From assembly GCA_014281115.1 (NCBI GenBank), contig JACONQ010000006.1:310001-374000 (forward strand): DNA of 64,000 nucleotides. The letters are read 5' to 3'. Position numbers and translations under genes: made by a program. The stretch is from Laburnicola sp. R22_1 (lineage: Eukaryota > Ascomycota > Dothideomycetes > Pleosporales > Didymosphaeriaceae). The notes beneath the pieces are model-generated. The model was not told the DNA's origin and did not search any database. It saw nothing but the letters and a program-made list of their open reading frames with translations. How positions within the stretch are numbered: position 1 is the stretch's first letter; the number at the start of each line of letters is the position of its first letter. Positions 9,791 through 20,907 of the stretch are shown one piece after another.

Positions 9791-12005
9791 CTAATACTTG
9801 GGCGGATAAGGTGCATTCTCCTGGTCCCCTGCACCTGGTTCCCGTGGGTTTGGAAATACGAACCGGTTCATCATCTGGGCGCTCGGTTGCATTGACATGC
9901 CCATGTGTACACCGTTTGGCTGTAATTGGGCGATACCGTACGGATTTTGATGGTTGATATCGCTTCCAAGGAAGTTGTTCATAGCTGCTCCGTGCAACCC
10001 CTGAGCCTGGGAAACCGGGCAGTCCTTGTGTGCAAGTAAGAGGGTCTTCAGATTGACGATCTCTTCACGCAATTGAGTGACGGTAGTAGAGAGAGCATCA
10101 TTCTCTGTGCTGAAAAGCTCGACCTTGGCTTGTAGATTGGCAAGCCACTGTTTTTTGCGTTGACGGCACTTCAAAGCGGCAACCCTAGTGGTACGTTAGC
10201 AAATGACGCTGGCGGCATGTGAGCTGTAACCCACCTGTTACGTTCGAGGAAGTTTTTACGCTTCTCTTCGTCGGTCATCTTTCTACCGCCCACCATTTCC
10301 TCGTTCTTGATGTTATCCTCATCGGAATGCATCATTTCTTCGTCCTCGTCACCGAGAGAAGGCGCCGTGCTCTTTTTCCGGCTGCCACCTTTGGGTGGTT
10401 CGTCCGCCTTCCGCTTGTTTCCTGCAGTCTGCTTTCCGTTGGTAGCACCTTTCCTAGCACGTGAACGAGTGGTCGTCTTGGCTTCCTCGCTCTGGCCGCT
10501 TTCTGAAAAATCACCAGTGTCGGCAGAGCCAGCCATGCTATTGATGGAGCCTTTAGTATTCCGGCGACCGTTGTCCTGATTTACTGGCTGCACGGGCATG
10601 TGACCAGCATTCATAGCCTGCTGCTGAGGCGGCATGGAAAAGGGCTGTTGGCCGTTTCGGGCACCACCGTTTTGCGTCGCGAAAGAGAGTAGATCGTTGG
10701 CGGCGTTACTAACGTCGTGGTTCGCGTAAGGATCGTTTGGTGCGCGTCGCTGTGGTTGCTGCAGGGGAGGGAAGTTGTTTTGCCGATCCATTCCAACAGC
10801 TGCTGTGTCGGGCTGTGACGTCGGGCCCGAGGTAGCAGTGCCTTTGCCTTGATTGGCCTGGGCAGCTGCACGTAGAGCAGATTGCTGAAAGTCGGCAGTA
10901 CTAGGCGTGACACCACCGCTCTGGAGATTGAAGATAGCTTGAGTGTTGGGACTAGGTACCGGGAACATAGACCCGCCCCCACCAGGCGTCAAACCAGTTC
11001 TGAGAGAAGACTCGTTAGGAGTAGGGAAACCTCTAAAAGACTCGCTGAAGTAATCCGTCTGATTAGTAGGGCCTGTGAGCATAGCAGGACTCAGAGGTCC
11101 TGCACGTAATGACTGCCAGCCGGGTGTGATGCCTGGGAGCGGCGATGGTGACGTTATGTTGGCAACCGGAGGCAATACAGTCTTTCCGGGGGTCTCGGTA
11201 GATCCTGATTGACCACCTGTTTCATTGAAGGTCAGTCTCGACGAAGCGAATTCTAGACTGGTGGAGCATACCAAAGGAAGCCTCGAATGGGTTGGGCTCA
11301 ACACTGAAGGGATTATGAACACTGTTCGACTGTCAGCGACGAGCTCTAAGATGATCAATGACAGGAGGAAGGCATCAACCAGTCGGCGATATCAGCGTCT
11401 GAGGCTAGCCACGCATCCACCTCGACACGAGCAGTCAACATCTTCAATCTTCATTGAAGACTAGTTCGAACAGCTCGGGCCCGTGGGGATGAGGGAGCGT
11501 CAAAGCCTGACAACGCCGTCACACGTTGGGTATGGGCTCACGTACGTATTGAAGTAGTCTGGAGTGTCGCCAGTAGTGGTTGGTCGCAGCGGAGGACCCA
11601 GGGGCGCATTGGTCACGGCCGGCTTTGCGTCTGCAGTACTACTGGGCTCTTCGGTCGTGGATGCTGGCAGTAGTTAGCAAGATGCGCAGCGCAGACAGGC
11701 AGCGACGACGATCGCGCATGATGAGATTACTTACGCTGTGCTGGGGCGGCAGTCTCGACCTTCACGGGCTCTACAAAGGGAGCGGTCAGTGAATCTGCAC
11801 ATGTACGCTGGCATGACGACACGCGCGATGGGATGCGCCGGGCAGGCGCAAGTCATGGAGGGCAGGACGGTGTTGCAAATGCGATTGGGGACAGGCGACA
11901 GCAGCACATACCTTCAGGCTTGCTTGGGAGCGACTTTTGGGCGACGCTTTTGGGACTCGACATACTTGATGTCTGCGTGTTGGGGTTTGTTGTAGCGGCC
12001 GCCAT
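9791..12005 (-). CDS. atfA: bZIP transcription factor AtfA (Atf1/ATF-CREB family)
   Basis: Six exons by splice consensus and frame: 11912-12005, 11735-11770, 11542-11663, 11272-11329, 10235-11216 and 9791-10184, giving 561 aa. The last intron (10185-10234) splits the DNA-binding basic region, joining ERNR to VAALKCRQRKKQWL. A leucine zipper follows (LQAKVELFSTENDAL, LREEIVNLKTLLLAHKD). The N-terminal part has the conserved NPFSVEPNPFEASF and the ETPGKTVLPPVANITSP block, typical of the Aft1 homology regions. Family knowledge: Atf1/AtfA acts in the nucleus, is activated by the Hog1/Sty1 MAP kinase, binds CRE sites (TGACGTCA) and governs oxidative, osmotic and spore stress resistance. The start is the ATG in MAAATTNPNTQ; the frame runs further upstream only from a non-ATG codon. 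The 212-bp third intron (11330-11541) is the least certain; its GTGAGC donor keeps the frame. Confidence 0.9.
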
Positions 12006-13742
12006 TGTGGTGGTTGAGATGACGTCGCCAGTGACTTCAGGGAAATCTTTGTCTGCCGGCGGAACCGCCCAGCACTCCTTTATCACTTTCACCAATTGTC
12101 TTCGGACGTCAACGGGCGCAACGCTTTCGCATGAACGGCGTTTCTAGCAAATAATCAGTCAGCCTAGGTCACGGTATGCGATGGCGGCGGCGGCGGCGAT
12201 GGGTGCGATGGATGCGATGGGTGTGGGTGCGATGTGCTTGGATGCGCGCGCTGTGGACATGGGCAAGCCTTCTGCAAAATGGGTGTGGCGAGCGCGACGG
12301 CGGCAACGACAGCGGCCCAGCAAGCAGCAAGCGCCGCGCAAGACAGGAGCCGCGCACCCAAGTGAAGGCGTACGATCAGTAGAAGACCGAAAGCGGGGTT
12401 CAATTGCAGACGACGACAAGCTGATCTGGCGATGGATGCTCGCGGCGTCGACGACGAGAAAGAAAAGACGTGACGTCAGCACGCGTGCGCGCTTACCCTG
12501 TGCGATGCGGCTGCACTCCTCGCTGGCGCCGGTGCGCAGAGGAATATACGATGTGCAAGCGGCGAGGTACGGCGGAAACAGGCTGAGTGGCTTTCACAGG
12601 TGGTGTTGCTCGCGGGCGTGCGTCGAGTCGGAAGGGTGACGTAGGTCGGTGTCGAAGGTAAGGAAGGAGGTGAGGAAACGTCATCGGTCGCAGCGCCCAT
12701 AGAAAAGCCCAGTGGTTCCTTCCTTGCCAAGCCCCGCTAGGAAGGCGCCATACCACGCCCCAGCTCCTTGATGCCGCAGATTACCAATCAGCGCCGCCCT
12801 CTGCTGCAATAGTAGCAATACCATGCGCCTGGCTAGCCCGAAGCGAGCAGTGATCCGTCATTTGCGCGGCCACCTTTTGCCATGGATGAAAGGCTTCAAG
12901 TCCATGGACTGGCCCGTCTTCTTTTGCGGCCGACAGGACTGCAAAAACGGGCCCCCGGGCCTGCCGTCACACGTGGCTGCGCCGATGAAACGATCCATGG
13001 GAGGAAGCAGCTGCCGCAAATGGCAGTCACATGACGCAATCATCCGATCCGGGCGGATTTCGCCATCGCAAGGCTGGCTAGCGTCATTTAGCCAGTCGCT
13101 TATTAGCTGGCTTCGGTGTGCTGGCAGCTTTCTACATGCATTCCCTCTCCCATTTTTTACGCGTTGAGAGACCTTCGTCTGGCTCTTGTCCGGCTCTGAC
13201 ATGGCGACACTGCAGCTTGTTTTAGCTCTGCAGCCGCTAACGCCAGCAGTGTGACTTGTCTCACCCGAATTGTCAGCTCGTCAAGGCGGTCAGCGTGAAG
13301 CATTGTCTAACCACTTCAAGCATTTTCAGAACGAGGTAATTCGCTGGGGGTAACGAGGGCCAGCAATATTAATTTGGGCATTGGGCCATCCTAACCCCAA
13401 ACCAACGAATGCGTTCAACGCTACGATACTCCAGAAGAACAACTAACTTGCATCTTCATGACGTCCTCTAAGGTACACTGATTTTAATAAGAAAACTTGT
13501 CAATTATTAGCCCACTTTCACTTTCACTGCCCAGCCAAACTTTCCTCTCGATTCTACTATCCAAGTGACAACATCCAAAGAAAAATTACTAAGAGGATAC
13601 GGAAATGTAACAGCATGGCAACAGTTGGATCTCCCATGTACGTATTAAGATTAGTATAAGAAATTCGTTCCTATTCATTCCTCCTGAACCCAGTGTCATA
13701 CATATGTCATACATATCCATACCTGCTGCAGTTGCCTCCCCA
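12006..13742. other. atfA 5' leader/promoter and intergenic region
   Basis: Contains a GATGGGTGC-type low-complexity stretch near 12177-12245, the CRE at 12471 and mixed-composition DNA. Opposing open frames of 114 codons at 12823-13167 (+) and 12858-13202 (-) overlap each other and have no recognisable features. No gene is supported. Confidence 0.55.
12471..12478. promoter_or_regulatory. Perfect CRE palindrome TGACGTCA upstream of atfA
   Basis: An exact 8-bp ATF/CREB site lies 466 bases upstream of the atfA ATG. AtfA-type factors bind this sequence, so autoregulation is possible. The match is seen; function is inferred. Confidence 0.5.
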
Positions 13743-14998
13743 TTACAACGGAAGAATATCCGGTATGGGCCCAACAGGCAGCACAGTAAGCCCTTTCGCA
13801 TGCGCATATCCAGCCTTATACTACCCACAAGTTAGTCCCACGTACCCACTACCCATCTTTACGAGGTCGAAAACAACTCACAGCCTGGAAATTCGTCGTC
13901 TTCTTGAACGCCTCACCGTTCGTCTTCTCCCCTTCGTCCCAATACAACCTCCTCATCCACTCATCAATCCGCGGATACTCGTACCTTATCATCTTCAGAT
14001 TGCACCCCATGATCAAGAAGTAAGCCACATCGAACCGTATGATGGTAGTGTACAGCCGGATATCAGCCTCGGTGATGTTCTCGCCGAAGAGGTAGGGCTG
14101 GTGGCCTGGCTGTGAGAGATGCTCCTCTACGCGATCCAAGGACTTGAAGAGCGGATAGACGTTATCCTCGTATGCGCTCTGCGTAGTGGCAAAGCCAGTC
14201 TTGTAGACACCGTTGTTGATCGTCTCGTATACCCATTCGTTCATAGTGTCGATTTCGGAGCGGAGGTGTGATGGCAAGAGGCCTTTGGGGCCTTTTGTAG
14301 ACTCGCGAAGGTGTTCCGGAATGAAGGTGTCAAACTCGGTGTAGAACATGCGAATAATCTCGCTCGACTCGTTGCTCACGATTTGTTCTGCGGTGAATTA
14401 GTATATCACGTGTGATGTTTTTGCGAGCGCACCGAGAGTGCAAGCGGAGAAAATGTTGGCGTACCAGTCTTTTTGTCCCACAGAGTGGGTACTAAGTACC
14501 GTCCGTCATATCCAGGCTCACTCTTCTCGTATAGCTGTTTCAGATACTTGAACCCGTACAACGGGTCTCTCTTTTCTCCGCTAAAGCACCATAGCATCTT
14601 GCCATCTTTCTTCTCAGCGTCATCAAGTACGATCAGCTGGATGATGTCCTCTAGACCTTTCAGCATACAAGTAATGTACGTGCGGTGGGCCCAAGGACAG
14701 CCAATGTGGATGTATAGAGCATATCGATTCGGTTCGGCGGGGAAGGCGGACGACGGATCTGATGAGATGTAGTTGCGGAAAGCAGAAGCTTTGCGTCTGA
14801 AATGGCCATCTTTATCTGCGAAACTCTCCTTGGCTTTCTGAAAGCTGTTAGATGTTTTGTACCGACGATGTAGAGGGAAGCGGATCAAAGCCGATGGCAG
14901 AGGAGCCGGAGCCGAAGGAGCCTAGGAGGTCGTGGCGCGATAAACGAGTGAATATGCTAAAGAAATCGACAACTTGCACCTACATTATCGGAAGACAT
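13743..14998 (-). CDS. Ecm4/GTO-type glutathione transferase (glutathionyl-hydroquinone reductase family)
   Basis: Four exons: 14984-14998, 14465-14837, 13882-14387 and 13743-13820, total 323 aa. The acceptor at 14388 joins DKKT to EQIVSNESSEIIR. The last intron (13821-13881) adds a C-terminus ending VLPVGPIPDILPL, which matches the family ending, so the open frame stopping at 13849 is not the true end. The thioredoxin-like N-domain carries the redox Cys in IGCPWAHRT (about Cys52), and the helical C-domain has NNGVYKTGFA and ADIRLYTTIIRFD. Family knowledge: cytosolic enzymes that strip glutathione from glutathionyl-hydroquinones using one cysteine, and take part in detoxification. The first exon (MSSDN) is tiny and set only by frame and splice signals. 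The alternative in-frame start at 14888 is TTG, not ATG, so it was not used. Confidence 0.87.
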
Positions 14999-15583
14999 GT
15001 TGCGCGATCCAAAATGCCAAGGTTCGTGCAAAGGCCGATCATCATGCGATCCTTATGTACTTGTCGGAGGTTGAACTCATGAGTCATGCGCACAGTCATT
15101 CTTCGGCCCGCACTTGCATGCCGAAACGTGAACGTGAGCAACCTCGGGAGGCACGCATTCCACATGTGCAAATTCCTTTACAAAGTACTCAAACTATTTC
15201 TTCATCTATAAAAGAATTGTCAATTTTCATTTGTATTTTGCTTAACCGCAGCGTCTTAGCTGGCTCCATATCCAGATACCTGAGATAGATAGATATTGCG
15301 TATGTACCTGAGGTACCTAGGTATTTCAAGTGAAAGAGATCAACCATCAACCACAATACCGGATACCAAGGACATATGCCTCCACAGGGCGCCACTGTTC
15401 ATCTAGGATGAACTGCATGAAACAAAGACATGCATCATGATGCTGGACCTAGCCTGTCTGCACGCTCCCGGGCTCCCCCACAATTGGTTGGCGAATACCT
15501 AGGGTAGGAACTCAGCCTGGTAGGTTTTGAACACACGTCAATTTCTCCATACCTACCTATGGTAACGCCCAGTACATCAATAT
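14999..15583. other. Intergenic
   Basis: Upstream region of the Ecm4-like gene and downstream of the broken gene at 15.6 kb. Contains short TACCTGAGGTACCTAGG-like palindromic stretches near 15302-15320. No gene or RNA seen. Confidence 0.55.
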
Positions 15584-16309
15584 TCACAGCATTTCCAGTT
15601 CAACCAGAAGCTCTTTCCCATCTTCCTCATTCATAAACCAGCTCCTGTAAGCTACAGCAATGCTGCGAAGGACTTTGGCCCAGTCCTCAGTGCTGGGACG
15701 AACAGGATCACCCTCGGCCGCCGGTAGAATTGTGAACTGCTGCCCGTCCTCCTCAGCCGGTACCAATGGTGCGTGGTCCGGTCCAGTGACGCTCCGCATA
15801 ATTTCCAGTTTAGCTTTCTCCAGAAATGCCTTCAGTTTCTCGATATCGCCCGTTCCCTGTTCTGAGCTGCAGTCGACATCGAACTCAAAGGAAGAGGCAG
15901 AGCAGTGAGCGTTGAGTTCGAGATCGAATGTTTTTCTACACCCCGACGCCAACACATATATCAGGTGCGTTTTTACATTTTTGATACTTCCTCCAGGCAC
16001 CGCATCTTCACTCCGAACCTCGGTCATCTACAGTGAATTCGGCGAGCCGAGCCATGTAACTGTGTCCTCTGTTATCTCAATGCTGGCGTGGAAGATGACC
16101 TCGCGGAGATGGAAGAAGAGAAGTTCGTTGCGCACAAGACGATATGTAGAAGCGAGATGGCGAACAGGTCGAGACGCAAATTTGAACATGTGCTTCGGTC
16201 GAAGGCCATCACCTGCTTTGGTGGTGATCTTGTCTACAACCAGCTCGTAGACTCGGTTGTGCAATTCGCCGGGCAAGTCGAGGAAGCCCGTTTTCTGTCG
16301 CGACGACAT
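15584..16309 (-). pseudogene. Fungal-specific LPxEL protein split by an in-frame TAG
   Basis: From ATG 16307-16309 a 93-codon frame begins with FLDLPGELHNRVYELVVDK, the motif that opens many fungal F-box-like or 2EXR-type proteins of unknown function. It ends at a TAG (16028-16030). The very next codon is ATG and the same frame continues for 147 codons to 15584. The only GT..AG interval across the stop would be 33 bp, too short for an intron. The two halves therefore look like one gene of about 240 codons cut by a single nonsense change (CAG to TAG would explain it). Alternatives are a sequence error, readthrough, or two separate small genes. Confidence 0.6.
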
Positions 16310-16668
16310 TATGAACGTTGTGTGGTGATGATTTGTCTATGCTTAGATGGTATCCATACAATTCAGCTTTGCTGCTAGCTTTACGGAGACAAGCCTCAGT
16401 TGAGGTTCACGAAGAGAGTTGATAGTGGATACAGTTGAAGGAGCTAACTAGGTAGTTTTTATAGGGAGGACCGAAAGACTCGAACTGGGCTTCGAATAAT
16501 AAAACGCCGCGCGCTAGCAATTGCACATATTCCACTGGTACTAGGTGTTCATTCACACCTGGGCACACACCAACTCACCCCGAGGACATACAATGTAAGT
16601 GCACATACCGCAAACCGTGAAACCACCAGACGATGGTATCACGCAACGTATTTCCCAAGGTGCCCTCA
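16310..16668. other. Intergenic
   Basis: Short spacer between two minus-strand genes. No feature recognised beyond probable promoter DNA of the upstream gene. Confidence 0.5.
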
Positions 16669-17229
16669 TCATTGCACTTTGCCGTGCTCCAACATCTCGT
16701 GACGAGATTTGAAGTGCAGCCATTCTCCCGAGGTCTCTTTCAACCAATCCCGCACACGGCTCCCGATATCTGCCTTCTGTGCCCTTTTCGCCGCTTTGCG
16801 CGCCCTCTTCTCCTCAGCTTTGTAACCAACCGGACACAATCTCTCCTCATCAACCTCCGCTCTGACCGCAAACTCTCCAATGCCCGGCTTCCCAACCACT
16901 TTCTCGACAGGCGGTACAGGCACGCGCATCGTCACATCAGCCTCCTCGTCCACCACCAAGATGTCTGGCACTGTCGCTTTCGGGTCCCGGTGAGCTTTGG
17001 AGACCGCCTGCTCCTCCTCCTCATGAAGCGCCTGCCATACTTTTCGAGTTGCTCCAATCGTTTTCTTTGCTATTTTGCGTTTCTCTTTCTTAGTCAATTT
17101 CGCCCTTTCCATGGGTCGAGGCCTGAGGTGCCGAGGCTCGTAACGGCGATAGCGACGCAGATGGTGTATCGTGATTGTGTATGTGTTATTGAGATACGCC
17201 GTGGTAGTTGTAATATGCACTGCCATCAT
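16669..17229 (-). CDS. Uncharacterised small basic protein
   Basis: Single exon of about 186 codons from tandem ATGs (MMAVHITTTT). The upstream part of the frame opens only with a TTG. The mid-region is Lys/Arg/Ala-rich (ERAKLTKKEKRKIAKKT) with a likely helical or coiled stretch, followed by an acidic-basic C-terminal half (KAEEKRARKAAKRAQK, RVRDWLKETSGEW). It has no signal peptide, membrane segment or catalytic motif that I recognise. The coherent charge pattern and lack of frame breaks favour a real gene, but the start is uncertain and function is unknown. Confidence 0.5.
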   Translation of the reverse strand: MMAVHITTTTAYLNNTYTITIHHLRRYRRYEPRHLRPRPMERAKLTKKEKRKIAKKTIGATRKVWQALHEEEEQAVSKAHRDPKATVPDILVVDEEADVTMRVPVPPVEKVVGKPGIGEFAVRAEVDEERLCPVGYKAEEKRARKAAKRAQKADIGSRVRDWLKETSGEWLHFKSRHEMLEHGKVQ

Positions 17230-18030
17230 GAAATGGTTGCCTGGGTGACGTATTAGGATTTGGGGAGAGTGAATGCGAACAACGAAAGGTTGGCATAAGG
17301 AAATGAGGACTGGAATGTAGCAGAAAAACAACGCTGAAAATATATGTTTGCGACTGCCCAGGTGTGAACGTAATATGGTGACTCGAGCACTTTATTTGTG
17401 CAGTGATCATACGTGTCACTATTATGGGGTTGCTTACATTCCAGTCCAGATACCGTATTTGTGGAATCGATATGTGTCACTGCCCAGGTGACGTTTGACA
17501 ACCATGAATGAGTATACCTTGTTTATTCACACGAGGCTGCATAAATACTCTATGTGAGCCTTGAGGTACCCAAGACATATGAAGCAACGGTATATATATC
17601 GAGCCTACAGTTTGCCTTTATGGGCGAGTAGATCGTGTGACCAATACACGCGGTGGAAGTGCTCACAGAAACCATGTATTCGCACCTGTGCACCTATATT
17701 CCAAGGTTACAAGGGCATACTTTACGAAAACCTTCAATTCCGCACTGTCGCGCCTTTCATCAATATACGACACCAGGAGCAAAACTTCATGACATGACCA
17801 TTATCGTTTCATTCAGTCGACGCGTTTAGCGATTCGATGGAACTACCTCTTCGATGTAGTAAGTAATACCTGCTATTCAGGTGACGTCAGAAGACGGCGC
17901 GGACAGTTTCTCAAAGTAGAAAGCCCCACGAACAATGAGCATGTTTATCTTCGATACCTCCCACGTACATGATAGCAGGTGCTCATTGTATTACTGAAGC
18001 CAAGATGCGGAGCCAAGGCGGTCGCTCTCT
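17230..18030. other. Intergenic with one CRE palindrome
   Basis: No gene is supported. A perfect TGACGTCA lies at 17882-17889, between two minus-strand genes of unknown function. Confidence 0.5.
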
Positions 18031-20080
18031 TTAGGACAGTTCGCGAGGGTATATACCCATGAGATAAGCTTTGTTGACAGGACCCAAGCCCTCCATCTTT
18101 TGACGAGTGAAGTAACGCTGGAGATCCGCTGCCTCAACGCTTGTCATCTGCTTGGAGTCACGCAGATAACGGATGAGTGCATTGGCATAGCGCCTCTCCG
18201 CGCTCGCTCGACGGTATGAGATAGCCGCGATATCCTGTGCAGGATGCAAATAAGCAGCGAGGAAAGTTTGCTCCTCCATCGTGTACAGTTTCTGGAGGTT
18301 GTGCCTCGCGATACACAGTTCTGAGGCCTGAGCTCGGAGAAATGCGGGTGTTTGCGAAGGAGCTGCTGCCATCTTCCTGATATAGACCCTCGCCGTTCTG
18401 CCTGCAGCCGTCCTTGGACCAGATCTCCTCGACCGTTGCGCGTCTGATCGCTGTGCGCAACCTCGATCCACAGCGTCGTCCATTATCATATCGACAATAT
18501 CGACGCCTAGGTATTGTTAGTTTGGACCTTTAGAGATATTATATAGCCATGATAGCAGTCGACACTCCAGTCTTATCACCATCAACTAGGCAAGCAAAAG
18601 CCGCCTAGTTGCGCAGTCTGGCGTCTAGAAAGGGCGTCCATCCTGCTATCCTAGCAAATACTCACCCGTTGGCGACTCGCGTTCGGTATCGAGACGGTTC
18701 TTGGCTTTCGAACACAAATCGTCAATATCCTTGCGGCGATAGCCACGCCGCACGAGGGCTGATCGATATTCGCTGAGCAGCACATCGAGGACATCTTGCC
18801 ATTTATCAGCAAAGTAGTAGAAACAATGGGTGAATAGACGTACCGACTCCCTCGTCATTAGCCCGTGCCATGCGATAGCGGACACGGCTATGCTTTCGTG
18901 AGCTACCAAGAGCAGATGGATTAGGAACGGTGTAATCCTTCGGTTTAGGAACGTCGCCTAGCACCACATGTTCTGGCAGATAGCGGTGCGGTATATACTC
19001 CTCTTGATAGTTACACTGGAACCACTTGTATGCGTCGATAGGGTTGCCCCATGCCACGTAGCACACCAGGCGGCGTAGCCCAGATGGTACAGAACGTCCC
19101 AAGCTCAGCTCCTTGCACGCTAAAGCAACCTCTCGATCAATTCGATCAAGGATGTCCCATCGATATTCGAAGCCGTCAAAGAAGTCATCGAGCTCCGGAT
19201 CACGCTTTGTTCTCAGCGAGGCAGGACGGAAGCCTACAGGAAGCTTGAAGTCTCCAGAGACAACGACACCATCATTGTATCTGTGACTGCATCAGCGACT
19301 ACAACTAACAGGCATTGTTGGTGAGTTGGCCCAGGATACGTAATACGTATGTTGACTGTATGCTAATTGCTTGGGTTGCACCAGGATTGACGGGTCGCAC
19401 TCGGCCCACCAAGCTGAAGAAACTGTCTGCACGACAACCACACGTAGCCGCCAGATTGTTCATCCGCTATACACTATCTTACCTAGCTGGGCGAGTGTAT
19501 CCCTTGAGGAAGTACCGGTATGCCTGAACAGGCGGCAGATCATTGATCATTTCGATCATTGCCCTGCCAGTAGTACAAGTAAGGATCTCAGGATGGCTCT
19601 GAAGAAACTGGTCGATTTCGCAAAGGAAGCCGGTCGATACGTTTCTCATGTTCAGATATGCAAGCAGTTCTGCATCGTGGCAGCCAGCAAATTTCCGAAC
19701 CTATCGGCGTTAGTTGAATCCACTGTCTTCGAGAATGAGGCCGCTCACATGAAGTCCAGTTTCGCGAAGCGGCTCATAACGATCGGCGGGTCGGATTTGC
19801 TCGCGCCAGGGCAACGGCTGGGTGCTGTTGAAATCGAAGTCGGCGCTGGCATGACCCGCGTACCCTGTACCTGTAGAGAGTGAGAATAGATGCTCGCAGG
19901 TTGGTCAGCTAGACGCAACTCACCAGTCGTTGCGTGGCCCGTACGCCTGGCTGATGATGCAGCGTACGAGGTGCCAGCATGGCCTACACCGACCGTGAAG
20001 TCAATGCCGTTGTGATGACGTGCAACGTTGACACCCTCACCACCCCGGCCCACATTGAAGGTAGCATCGCCGCCTCTCAT
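18031..20080 (-). CDS. Multi-exon gene of unknown function
   Basis: A chain of minus-strand exons is joined by good GT-AG introns: about 19918-20080 (start ATG 20078-20080 tentative), a GYAGHASADFDF exon ending at TGLH (donor GTGAGC), the exon VRKFAGCHDAELLAYLNMR to GYTRPA, a poorly resolved joint around 19270-19450, the exon YNDGVVVSGDFKLPVGFRP to PNPSALG, the exon ESVRLFTHCFYYFADKWQDV to ESPTG, and a final exon from about 18505 ending at 18031 (GIYPRELS). I do not recognise the family. The N-terminus is Gly/Thr-rich and the rest looks globular, with Trp/Tyr-rich segments and an Arg/Lys-rich C-terminal part. No signal peptide or membrane helix is evident. The gene is judged real because several frames join precisely at consensus splice sites. 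The middle joint and the N-terminus need transcript data. Confidence 0.6.
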
Positions 20081-20907
20081 CGTCGGCGTGTTGTCGTCCG
20101 AGGTGGGGTGGCGGCCGTTGATAGAAGTAGCAGCGCGGTCGCCTGCAATCCTACCTTGAGATGCGCCCACTGCTGAGTGCCGGGAAGAAGCGATGGGAGG
20201 AGAGAGGTGAAGGGAGAGTCGGCAGTCTGGAAGCAGCACCTGTGAGGCGTTGGTCAACTTGGAGCCTTGGCACGATAAGGAGGAAGGAGCGAGCGTGCAC
20301 CACTCTGGTCGGCGGTTATGTGCCGGTCTAGTAGACCTTGGAACCTCCAGAAGTGCAGCTGAGTATCAGTTGCAACCAAGCTCCTTTTCAAGAGCTTAAA
20401 TTGGCTGGAGGAAAATGGGACTACGGCTTGAAAGGAGATATGATGCGACGTACATGATAACAGCAGTATCTTTAAATGACACAGCCACAGGCGGCCTTTA
20501 GTGTTATACAACGACTCGATCTAGGGATCCTACACTGAGGGTAGCCAGGACCGATTTTCGGCAAAACTTCAGTGGGGGAGCGAGTAAGACTGAGATCAGA
20601 GATTACATACATGCCAATATAATAAGGCCTGTCACGCTCCCTAAATCACCAGTTCAGTATCGCCCAGGTGGAAAGGCTCTGGTTTTGCACTTTGCTCGTA
20701 GAAGGTGTGCTGAGGGTCTATGCGGAAGCTGTTGGCCTGGGGCTATAAACAAGTGACTGGATGCCAAACCATGTATCCAGAAGCAGGAAGGTCAACGACG
20801 TGAGATGGACACATGGAATTGAAGTAATTGATCGTACAAACCACCATCTACGCCACCCAGGAATTCGCTCATGCATAGGAAACTGTCAAGCTTACACCAG
20901 CTCACGC
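20081..20907. other. Intergenic
   Basis: Separates the unknown multi-exon gene from the vma6 stop. An 85-codon open frame on the minus strand (20254-20511) is unsupported. No repeats or RNA genes seen. Confidence 0.5.

Noticed and set aside
12181..12639. 152-codon plus-strand frame in the atfA upstream region
   Set aside because: Starts in a low-complexity GATGG repeat, has no recognisable content, and lies over probable atfA leader and promoter.
12823..13202. Two opposing open frames of 114 codons each
   Set aside because: They overlap on opposite strands, neither has family features or neighbouring exons; likely chance.
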